Source: Sphagnum compactum (lineage: Eukaryota > Bryophyta > Sphagnopsida > Sphagnales). From it: 64,000 bases of DNA. The notes under the pieces were generated by a model, which worked only from the letters and a program-made list of their open reading frames with translations, had not been told where the DNA came from and did no database searches. The stretch covers positions 10,850,001 to 10,914,000 of the forward strand of contig OZ234498.1 of assembly GCA_965153455.1 (NCBI GenBank), given 5' to 3'. Shown piece by piece: positions 11,921 to 22,648 of this stretch (the stretch's first letter is position 1; every line of letters starts with the position of its first letter). A program made the translations under genes and the position numbers.

Positions 11921-12895
11921 TCATTTGAGATAACATAAGTGTTCCTTGAAGTTACGATCTTGAACCTTGGAGTGGTATTGTTCAATTTCTTGTTGAATGA
12001 CATTTATTTTGTCCATTGCATCCAAGACTACCTTGATGTTTTTGTTGGTTGAGTTGATGATTAAAGAGAATATATTGTTGCGTTTTCTTTTGACTCTCGT
12101 GTTGTCAGCAATATTAATGAAGACAATTGGTGCTTGGTTGAAGCTTGGAAGAGGTTCCATATCTTTAGACAAGTTCACAAATCCTAGCACTAGACCTACT
12201 CCTTGAGAATCTACAATTGGAACCATTGGAGTTTTCTACACATTATCTTGCAATTCAATATCTTCATTTTCATCTTGAATTTCTTATGCAAGAGGTATGT
12301 AAACTACATCACCTTTGACATTCACGTCTTGGACATGCATGGGAGCATTGATTATCTTTTCTCCTTGAAAATCTTCAATTAATTTGTAATACTCTTTGTT
12401 GAATTGGTCAGGTAAATGAACTTCTTTTTCTTTGTCAAACAGATCCCAAAAACAAGTATGGACTTTGGTTCTTTTATGATAATCTACAAGTTTTCTGTAA
12501 TCAGAGTTGGGAGCATTCCACTTATCTTTGCACATGGTTTTGTTTCTTGGAAATTTGCTTTTGATATTTTTTTATAATTCTTTTGCAAGTTTCTCCCAAC
12601 ATTGTTTAGATGGGACCATATGTGTGCACAGATCGATGAATTATTTTTGAGTGGCTTGTTTTGCACGGTTGAAGGAAATGAGCATCAAGACCTCAATATG
12701 TTCCCAATTGCCATGTTGTTGGTGTGGAACTGCAACTTTTTTGCTTTTGCACCTTGCTCTACTGCCATCACAACCTCGACCTTGAGCACCTCCTGATTGC
12801 TTGAAGTGAGAACTTGCTTCGGCTTGTGAATTTGATCCACCTTGCATTCTTCCTTGTGCTCCCACTTGATTTTTTTGTTGCACTCCTGCTTGCAT
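11921..12895 (-). pseudogene. Decayed Myb/SANT-like gene of the Harbinger element
   Basis: On the minus strand the pieces read GNWEHIEVLMLI near 12730-12640, then SSICAHIWSHLNNVGRNLQK, then CKDKWNAPNSDYRKLVDYHK, FWDLFDKEKEVHLPDQFN and KLIEDFQGE, followed by an alpha-helical tail to 11921. This order is that of the Myb/SANT-like DNA-binding protein encoded beside the transposase in PIF/Harbinger elements. At least one frameshift near 12535 separates the first and second halves. Convergent orientation with the transposase fits one element. Terminal inverted repeats were not identified. Confidence 0.7.
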
Positions 12896-13052
12896 TCCTC
12901 CCCGTGCTCTTGCTTGGTGATTTCCTCCTATGAATGTTTACTCCCGAAGACGTGTGAGCTTCCACCAAGTTTCTGCACAAAGTCAACACCATGGAACTTT
13001 GCGACAATGGAGCTTTGTTGCAATGGAGCTTTGATGTGATGGAACTTTGCAA

Positions 13053-13985
13053 CTATGGAATGTTGTTGCGATCATCATTTATCGCGAGAATAATGAAGTT
13101 GTGCTAGTTTATCAACCTAGTTTCAAACTGGTAGGTTCCCGCCATTGCTAGGGGCTAAAATCTAAGAAATCTGAGAAAAAGAAAATCATTGAACACATTA
13201 CTACCATTGTTCTATCACAAATTGTTAAATACAACGTTAGCTTGCCACGTAGGCAATACACCTCAGCTATGAGTTGGCTTTCTTGAGCATAGTTGAACAC
13301 TAGTATTTTAGCAATGATTTTTCAAAAGTTTGCCAATTTTTTTCATTTTAAAGCAAATGTTTTCGAATCTAAACTTTTAAAAATCGAAAATTTCCAAAAA
13401 AAAATTGATTCTTTTTTGTCGTCACAGTGCGAAAATTCACCTAAAAAAAATAAATTAAAATGAAAAAAAACGGTGGTAGTAACTAGGTGAGGTTAGGGTT
13501 GAGGAAAACGTGAACCAAAAAATTAATTAATTAATTTTATTTTTTTTAAAGGACCAAAAAGGTCAGCACCTAAAAAGTGTCACAGGGACAAGAACACAAT
13601 GAAAAAAAATAAAATGTCAATTCAATCGCTGCCCGTCCAAACTGGTGCGTGGGTAGTGGGTACTGGTTCACTCCGGCCGCCCGCCTGCCCGTAATGGCCA
13701 CGATAATTCCCGCCAAAAACATTCGAGCGCAGATTCCAACTGTGGGTGGTGTCGTTCTGTGTTGTAATCTCTCCCCACTCTCCTTCCCACTCCACGCCTT
13801 CTTCCCTTTGAGACTGGAAATCTCCGCGAGGTTCTTCCCTTTTGCAGCACCTTCCCAACTCTGGAATTCCATCTTCAAAACCTTGGACATCTCCTCTTAG
13901 AATTCTATCTTCTGAACGTTTTGGAATTTTGATTTTTAGCTCTAGTGTCTTTGGCCGGTTTTGCTGTCTTTTTTTCTCTGCGGCA
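13053..13985. promoter_or_regulatory. Upstream region and probable promoter of the CTF4-like gene
   Basis: The first 500 bp are AT-rich. From about 13620 GC content rises sharply, giving a CpG-containing block up to the start codon at 13986. The reading frame of exon 1 is open back to 13842, but I see no convincing exon encoding WD40 repeats on the plus strand here. Confidence 0.45.
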
Positions 13986-16900
13986 ATGGAGTCATCCCTT
14001 GTGGAACAACAACTTGCTGCAACGGCCAGAGTGAGACAGAAGCTAATGCAGTGGTCTGACGACGATGAAGAGCATTCCGTGCCTCGCAAAGCGGCACATG
14101 TGTCGGAGGAGGAGGAGGAGGAGGAGGAGGAGGAAGAACAACAAGAACACGAATCGAGCCCGGAGTCAAGTCCTGTACGCAACCGTAAACGAGGGTCGAT
14201 TGCAGCATGTCTGGACAGCGACGATGAGGACATTCCCTTGCCTGCGGTGAAAGAAACCCATCGGAAGCTTTCTCCACCACCGACGAAGCGCAAAATCTCC
14301 TCCTCCTCCTCGCCCGGTGTTCCTGCAAGTAGTATTCCTTCTTCTTCTTCAAGTCCTTCTGCACGCCGCGTATTCTTCTCTCCTCCTCCTGCACCGGTTG
14401 CACCACCTTCTTCTGTGCCAGCAGGAGCTACCATGCAGAGCGCAATTCAACCTGGGTGTACTCAATTGAGTTCTTGCAAGCGCCGGTTCCTCGCTTACAA
14501 CATGTTGGGTAGCATCAGCAGTTGCGAAAGCGATGGTTTCTCGCATGTGGAGGTACACACTAACATCTTTACCCTCATACCCTTGGCTGGCTTGCAATCT
14601 GGCTTTTGCAAACATGCCACAGGCGCCATATCGTGGTCGAGTGTAAAGTCTCATCTGCAAACCCTAGAGCTACCGATTCCTTGTAGGAAGAACTGGACAC
14701 TCTGTCTTTAGAGATCTGCGGGCTGCGTCTTTTTAATCTTTTGGGGTCGTTGCAGGTGGATTTCCATGACACGAGTCGAGGTCTAAGGGTGCCTTCCATG
14801 ACCGACTACTTCGGGTTCACCATGGCTGCTATGAATGATAAGGGGAGCATCTTTGCAAATCCACAAAAGGGAGAGAAGAATCCAAGCACTCTTCTGTACC
14901 GTCCTTTCAACAGCTGGACAAACAACAGTGAGGTACTGAATACTGTTGTTGTGCAAACAACACAAAAACATTCCTACTTCTGGGTTTTGTGAATGTAGTA
15001 GGAATTGCAATACTTGGGTTTGCAAGAACAATGCTATTCTTGACTGCGGGAGATTGTAACTAAGCCTCATGGGAAGAGTGAGTAGAAATGTCCGTATGCC
15101 TTGTTCATGTGTGCAGTGGTCAATGCGGTTTCCTGTTGAGGAGGAGGTCAAGGCAGTTGCAATTGGCAATGGCTGGGCTGCTGCAGCGACTAGTCTTCAC
15201 TTCCTCCGTGTCTACTCTGAGGCAGGTTTGCAGGTAAAAGTCTTCCCTCTGACTGTAATCAGTCTTCTTTGTGGCTTGTCAGATGGTTTGTCATCTCTCT
15301 GCTGGCAATGTCAGAGAGACTTCTTCACTCAGCAAGTACATCTCTGCAGCACAATGAGAGCTTGATTTATTTCTTGGGTAGCTTTTTCCAGAAGTGGTGG
15401 TGGTTTGTAAATTCTGTGTTTTCTTTCTTGCAGACATTTGTGATGTCTCTGTCAGGTCCAGTGGTAGCTCTGGCAGGATATGAGCATCAATTGGCAGTGG
15501 TTATACATGCCTCCAACCCTCTTGCCTCTGGCGACCAGGTATCTTTTCCACAGATCTTTGTTAACTGTCAAAGCAGTTTATCCTTCCCCAGGGTTTTTGC
15601 CCCAAGCTGAAGTTGTCAACACTCACTTTGATAGAAGTTCAATCTGATTCCTGACTGATTTCCTTCATTATGTTTCTCCAAGCTCTAGCTTTTGGACTCA
15701 CGCATTGCTTCTGGTACCAGATACTGGAGTTTTTAGCACTCGATATGAGAAAGAAAAGGCAAACACAAGCTGGCCGTCTTCCCCTGAGTCCAGGTGCCAC
15801 TTTGACTTGGCTTGGCTTCAGTGAAGCAGGCTGTCTCAGTACATATGATTCAGAGGCATGGTTACTTGATCCTCTTCCTCGAAGCAATCACACTCAGATG
15901 GTAGAATGAATACTCATGTTAGCTCTTGTCAGTATCTTTAGATTTGTGATGCAGTTAATCCTTTAGTTTTTGAGGGAAATGAGGATTTATCCCATCATTG
16001 ATTGCTTGAGCAGTAAATCCTGTGGTGAACACAATTTGAGATTACACAGGCATTTTGGATGTTGTGTGTGCATGCGACAATGGACTTTAGGGAGTTCTTC
16101 GAGTTTATAGTAGTGAATTCAATGGATGTTGGGTGCCACTCTTCAGGTACATTTCGGTCTTCTATTTCTAAAGCAGAATTGGTTCCCTTTTAGAATGTGT
16201 TATCAAGGAGCTTTGAAAAATTACGGCTTGATTGATCATCACCAACAATGTTTGGACATGTATTGAAATAAGTTGTGGGAAATGATCCTCATGTAGGGCC
16301 TCAGAAGAAAGGAAGGGCACAGATGTGAACTTTTGGATGGTAGGCTTGAACAGCACGCAAGTATTCTGTGTGGTTTGCAAGGCTCCCAGTGTAGAACCAC
16401 AGGTAGCATTACCTTACTTCTTTACCCTTTTTCAATCTTGCTCATGTAAAGGATATCCTGTCCTAGTAGTAATTGAGAGTTTGCAACATGATTTTATATG
16501 GTTCTCATGTAGTTTGTGCAGACAAGGTTTATCTGATGGCAGTGAACTGTGTCCATCCCCACAGGTTCTTCCAAAACCAGTGTTAGGCATCTTCAGCACA
16601 TCTGTACCTGTGATTCACTCAGATTTAGGAGCAGATGATTTGGAGAATGCCTACCTAAGGGGGATCCTGCAACTTACACAAGTATGCTTCCTCAATCTAT
16701 TCCATCTCAAAATGTACTATGTTTCTCTGTGAACAGGATAAAACTTCTGTGTAGACCTTGAACTATCTGCAGTCCTTCAAAACTTGGAGTATCGAAATGG
16801 TGCCATGTGCAGTCTCCATAATAAGAAATTATATTAAGCATTCAGTTATTGTATTCTTGCCTATGAAACACCAAATAAATAACAGGTCAAGAGTTGTTGG

Positions 16901-18345
16901 CTTCAGGCACACACAAAAGCGGTTGAAGCAGCAGTGGCAGGTTTTGATGATGAAGATGAGGAGGAAAGTTTGCTGAAGATGGAGGTAGAGGTGGATCGCT
17001 GTCTCCTTCGTCTCATCGCAGCCGCTTGTAAAGGTGCAACATTACAATCTGATAGGAAGAAGATTTCCTTAAAGCTATTGCTGTCAGTGGGTTGGCCCCT
17101 GCATTGCTCGAGTCTCAGAGCAACCTTTGGCCCAAAACATGTTCACATGATTCCCACTGAAGAGCTTCAATTAGGGATGAAAAGAAGTGCCTTGTTTGTG
17201 GAAGCATTTTTTCTGTTCAGTGCACAAGTTCAAAGTCCTCATGCTCAAAATAGATAGCTTTACCATTGGTTCATTGACTGTTGTTGATGTAGGGGATAAG
17301 CTGGCAAAGGCACTAGAGCTCTCCACTCAATTGTCACTTCAAAAGTCCTTGGAGGGAGCGATCAAAGTTGTGAATGCCATGCGGCTGCCATCTTTGGCAG
17401 AACGATTGAGTCTCATTCTTGAGGTTAGTTCCACCATTTTGCTCTCCTACATCCTAAGTCTTGAGCAAATGCTGCCCCCTCTACTTGCCTAATGCTCTGC
17501 CCCCTCTACTTGCCTAATGCTCTATAGATCCAAATTGCCCTCTGGAGCAACCTTCACAGCACACGTCAATGCTGGGGCCATCTCTTATGAGTACATAATT
17601 TGGCACAATATCTTAATACTGAGGAATTGTGTTCTTAAAAATGGAGTCTGATGTATGACCATTTGACAAAATTCGTTCTGGTTGAAGGACCCACCTTTCA
17701 GGAGCAAAATTGATTCAGGAGCATTGTATTCAGTGTGATAGATAGCAGCTGATGAACAATGATTTTATTTCCATGGCACAGGAAAGAATTACAAGGGAGA
17801 GATTAGAAGCTGGAGCAAATAGGCATAAAGGTGACCTGGTGAGTAGTTCTATGGCATCTCCTGTGACAACCCATGCCCCATTTCTAAGGGGACCAAAGAC
17901 TCAAGGCCAGCAATCACAGCCCAATTATTCACCTGTTGCTGATGCTCACATTCAAGTCCCAGATAGAGCAGCAGAGTTGGCTTCCTCCCCTGTTGATATC
18001 ACCTCAACTGCTCATCCTTTCAAACCAGCTTTATCAAAGGCCCACAAGAGGGTCACTGCAGATGCTATGGAACCAGATCTGAAAGTACCATTGGAAGTAG
18101 GAAACACAGGTGATGATCCTCTTACAAATTCATCAAAGAAATCTATGGCACCATCAGGTGTAGTCAATGCATATGGAAAGCTGAAGCCAAGTAATCCTTT
18201 TGCCAAGCCTGTGATTGCTCCCATGAGGCATGACACTGAGGGTTCTGAAAAGAGTGATTCCATCTTACTATCACTGAAGAAGATACAGCATGGGGCAATT
18301 GAAGTACAAGCGCAAAGGAAGACCAGTTCTACACCTGTCAAGTGA
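13986..18345 (+). CDS. CTF4: CTF4/WDHD1 (AND-1)-type replication adaptor lacking a visible WD40 propeller
   Basis: Eleven exons join in phase: 13986-14552, 14756-14932, 15117-15233, 15434-15538, 15721-15855, 16091-16146, 16297-16402, 16565-16681, 16907-17033, 17293-17423 and 17782-18345, giving 733 aa. Ctf4 trimerises and links the CMG helicase to DNA polymerase alpha. The SepB/trimerisation region is well conserved: MTDYFGFTMAA, LLYRPFNSWTNNSE, LSPGATLTWLGFSEAG, FWMVGLNSTQVFCVVCK, LPKPVLGIF, VDRCLLRLIAAACK and LPSLAERLSLILE. A long disordered tail follows. Residues 1-150 are acidic and Ser/Pro-rich (an E run near residue 45, KRK motifs) and match the linker that in orthologues follows the WD40 propeller. 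Intron 5 (15856-16090) needs a GC donor. The stop at 18343 may reflect a frameshift. Confidence 0.85.
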
Positions 18346-18424
18346 CACATACCAGCAGCATTTCAAATGTATCAACGAGCGACGAAAAAAGGGTTTCTGG
18401 AGCTCCATTCAAACCCCAAAGCAG
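18346..18424 (+). other. Possible continuation of CTF4-like coding in another frame
   Basis: Just after the stop, another frame reads HTSSISNVSTSDEKRVSGAP and FKPQ, similar in style to the disordered tail, and ends at AAAGCAG before GTATAG, a usable splice donor. This suggests a frameshift or assembly indel near 18340, or a longer C terminus by another splice. I am not certain. Confidence 0.35.
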
Positions 18425-21400
18425 GTATAGCATATAACTCTTAATTGAACAATCTTCAGGAGTGTTCATATCACTTGTGTGAATGGCAGTCATTCTACTT
18501 TTGACTGGTTTTGTTGGGTTTTGTAAATTTCCCTTCAAAAAATTAGCACTGGGTCTGTGGTATCAATAACAATTAGGTCATAGCAGATATGAACATTTTT
18601 ATACGATGAATACATCAATTGATTGTTAGCAATACTGGTGCTTCCCCTCATGAACAAGTTGAACCAAGCCCATGGAAATGCCAATGGAACCAACGCCCAT
18701 GGAACCAATGTGGGAAAAATCTACATGACATGAACACGGAGCAGCATTTCCCATTGAGTTGAAAGGTGAAGGATTAAACATGGAAGTTCTTTGGGTGATG
18801 AGGATGATCATCTTTCTTTGAAGAATAAGAGTTTGAAAACCTGACTTGATATTTCCTCTATATCTTTGGAGGAATCTCTTCCGAGTGTAAACCAGTTAGA
18901 GAAATCTCTAGTGTTTACAAAGTTTTCCTCCTAGCTTCTAGAGCATCTCATGGATTTGAAGGTCATTAAAGGCTAATATCAATCTCATTCAAAAGTTTTT
19001 TTATGTTTTGACATTATGCAAGGACTAGAGGGGTATCACTTGGATGGGCATAAGAACAAGGGCAGAGTTTCTATTGGGCCTAGTCTTCACCTACAAGTAA
19101 GCAAACAAGCTCAACATGTCTCCCTCCATTATGACCTGAGAACCATGATATAGGATGCAAGCCCTATGTGCACTTATGTATGTCTTGCAGTGTAGGAGAA
19201 ATATTCATCTATAGTTTCATGACAATATTACTTTTTCCATGTTCTATTAGAAGCTACACTTGTCGATATAGTTTAGTGGAAACCTGCTAATAAGGTGAAG
19301 ACCCAAAAAATTAATTAAAAAATTGTCCCATGTCCCCAAGTTTGTTGGAGACAACAAGGGAATTTTTAGATTGCCAATTAGGAGTGTTTTCTAATAAGAT
19401 GACTTTGCATAAGGATTTTGTTTTTGTTTTGAAGGTGGTCACTTTTTAATCACCATAATAGCAAGAAATACTTGGTTGTTTGATTTGTGTTTTTAACTTT
19501 CTCTTGATCCAATAAGATGACTATAAGGTTCCTACTTTTTGATTCCATAAGAGGCATTAAGGGAACATAAGTGAACAGGCATAGGTTTGGAGAGAAAAGT
19601 TTAATAGATAAAATTTTGACTATTCACTAAGTTGATTAACCTATCAAGCATGCAAAGGAAAGAAAAACAAAAGAAAAGATTAAATTTAGCCTATTTTGTC
19701 AAGTTTGATTTTTTTAATTTGTAGTTTTTATTACTTAGTTGACATTTTTTTATTTTTTTATTTTTTGGGTTTTTCCTTGTATAGGGTGGATTGTTGATGG
19801 GTGAGGGGAGATTAGGTGGGAGGGCTTCTATTAATCACCCACCAACCTTCTTTTTCATTTTTCAACACTATAGCATATCACTCTCCTTAGACTTTTTGAC
19901 CTACCATTCTTTCTTTCTTTTTTCATTGTTTTTGTCTCACATTTTTTTTCATTTGATGCAAATTTTTGCAACTAGTGAAAAGAAAAAGAGGGGGGTGAAA
20001 TTGCAAATCAACTTCACAATAAAACAAAGGAAGGCACCAATATTATAATGAAATGTTTTTGAAAGAAAAAATGAAATAATTTTTTTTTGGACTTTTATTT
20101 TTATCTTTTGATTTCTTTCCACATTTTGTTACATCTACTGACATATTTGAAAAATATCTCATTTTGTGAAGGTGAAGGATGTGAACTTTTACATTTATTA
20201 ATCTTAGATTTTTGGAACGAGTTTCAAGAAAAATTGACATCTCTTGACATTTTTTTAAAAATAGTTTTTCTTTTATAAAATTTGAAAATTTAAAGATTTT
20301 TAAAACTTTTGTATAATTCCAACTTTTACAGATTTGAAGATTTTGCTAGAATGACGATCGTTCATAGGAAGATGGAAAATTTTGTCAAAATTCAAAAAAA
20401 AAAAAAACTAGCAAAATCAAAGGATGCTTAAGGTTTTCTATTTTCATATTTACAGTATAACTGAATTTGGCTACTAATTTTCGATGCATAATTGCCATTT
20501 GAACAACATCACAAAATTGGGAATTTTAAAAATATATATAAATAAATAATAGCTAGAAGTTGAAAAGAAAGAGGAAAAAAACTCCACATATTTATGTTTG
20601 TTTTATTTGAAATTTCTATTCACCCATTTGTATCATCAATGATGCCACCTTTTGTTGTATCATCAAGTTAAATTTGAATCCATGTGTAGATGCAAACATG
20701 CAACATTCAATTGTCATTTTGAGATCATATGTGCTCAAACCTCAATCAATGTGTAGAACACAAACATGCAAATGTAAACTTTAAAAAATGCCCAAGAATT
20801 TGGGGTTGGTGGGTGGGAGGGTTGTTACATCGTTGGGGTATAATGGTAAATTTTTTTGGACCATCGTCATCTTGAGATAGAAACTATCAACTTAGGCCCA
20901 CTTTATTCAAGGAATCAAGGCCAAGGTTCAACTCAAATCAAGCATACCTATTGGTGCAAAAGTTGAAATCCGCCCCAAGGGCTTTACACTAAGAGTAAAG
21001 GCTGAAATAGAAAAAAGCTATTCAATCTGCCCCAAGTTACTTACTAATAAATGTTGAACTTTATGATTTTATATTGACCCCAAGGCTAAAAAGGATAGCA
21101 ATGAATTTGGGAAGCCAATTTGCAACCCTTGGGGCCATTGTTCTAGCATTGATTAATATTCTAACATTAATGTTGTAGCATTAATTGGTAAGTTGGGGCC
21201 AAACAATAAGCCAAAAATGCTCAAAGTTGGCCCCAAGTTTTTTTCAGCCTTGGGACTCCTAGTCTAAGCCAAGCTTTACTATCAACTTTATGGTTTTTAT
21301 GGATCATAGTTGTGAGATCCTTGGACTTCACATGTGAAGATGTATAATATATATTCATGAATTTATTTAGCATTCAAAGGAAAAGAAGAGATCATGCTTA

Positions 21401-22648
21401 AATTTGCCATCTTGTTGGTTGAATCTTGTATGCATATTCATTTTTCCACATTTTTCCGTAATTTTATTATTATTTTTTGAAAATTTACAAGCTTGAAACA
21501 AGATAGCTTTTGAAAATTGGTATGTGAAAATCACCTTTGAATACCCAACAGGTTTGAAATGCGTGAGACATGGCATTTTGAAACTTTGGTGAAAATATTT
21601 TTTCCCCAAAATTTTGAAACCTTGCCTATTGTCTCTTGAAAACTAGTTTAAAGAACCAGCACCGGTCTTTGTAAACTCTTCTAAAACCTGGACTTGGACA
21701 AGTCTTAAAAAAACCTAAAAACCATCCAACATTATGATCTGAAAACATTACTCTCAAGTTGTAGAATTTGGGATTGTCAGCTCAACCCGTGCAACATTGT
21801 TGGAAAAGTTGCAAGTCTTGGAGGAGGGGAAAATTATTATTGGAACTAAGATTATGCTCCTCAAGGACTTGTGGTGTCACATTTTAGCAAAGGGGATGAA
21901 AAGCTGGAATTTTGTATGAGTACATATAGCAAAGGAACAACCCAAAGGAATAATGCACTTACCTTAAGAGTTCAGTGGATCATGGGTCTTACAGTAGCAT
22001 CCTGTTGGGGAAAAAACCAAAGCGGTCTCCTCATAGCTTGAGTCACCCTGGCGAGTCCAAAACCCTCTCTTGCACTTGACCTAAACTCTGAAGTTGAACA
22101 GTCGACCAAAAACGGGGAAGAGGAAACAGAAGTATCAACACTCTTATGAATTCAGGTACTTCGCTGCACTCCCGGGAACCGACAAAGGGTTTGCAGCAAA
22201 CCACAGACAAGGCAACAATTGGATTACCAAGGAGGAAATGCTCTATGGAGGTAGCTCTAAGGGGCTCAAATCTGCACAACCAGCATTCTAGAGATGATGA
22301 AGGCTTTAGAAACCAACAGATTTAAGAACTAGCGTCAAGGACCGGGTAAAATACCTTTCCAACATTGGTTCTTACTTTCTTGTGACCATTATTATGTACA
22401 ACCTTTCACTGCAGAGTAAATTTCACACATTCCTGATCATACAACTCACTCAGTCCCATATACTTGCACTAATTTGATGCTTTTTGGATGAATTCTTTTA
22501 AAGCAGTGCTATTGTTTTACTATCAGAGTCTATCATTCACGCTAGCTTCTTAAAGGGAGCTTGACACCACACATCAAGTTCACTGGAATGCATGATTCGA
22601 AACCAGAAGTACAAAACTGTAAGGAGTTAATACGATGAATGGAGTGGC
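18425..22648. other. Intergenic DNA, no gene recognised
   Basis: AT-rich through 21.9 kb, with recurrent CCCCAAG phrases at about 20960-21250 that look like a worn repeat. The 22000-22330 part is more GC-rich and contains no recognisable gene. The right end should hold the 3' UTR of the DUF4795 gene. Confidence 0.4.

Noticed and set aside
14105-14140. GGA-repeat giving long open frames on several strands in CTF4 exon 1
   Set aside because: The Glu run on the plus strand is in the real frame. The Pro, Ser and Arg runs in other frames are by-products of the trinucleotide tract.
22000-22330. GC-richer block as a possible LTR or small gene
   Set aside because: I found no TG...CA ends, primer-binding site or coding similarity.
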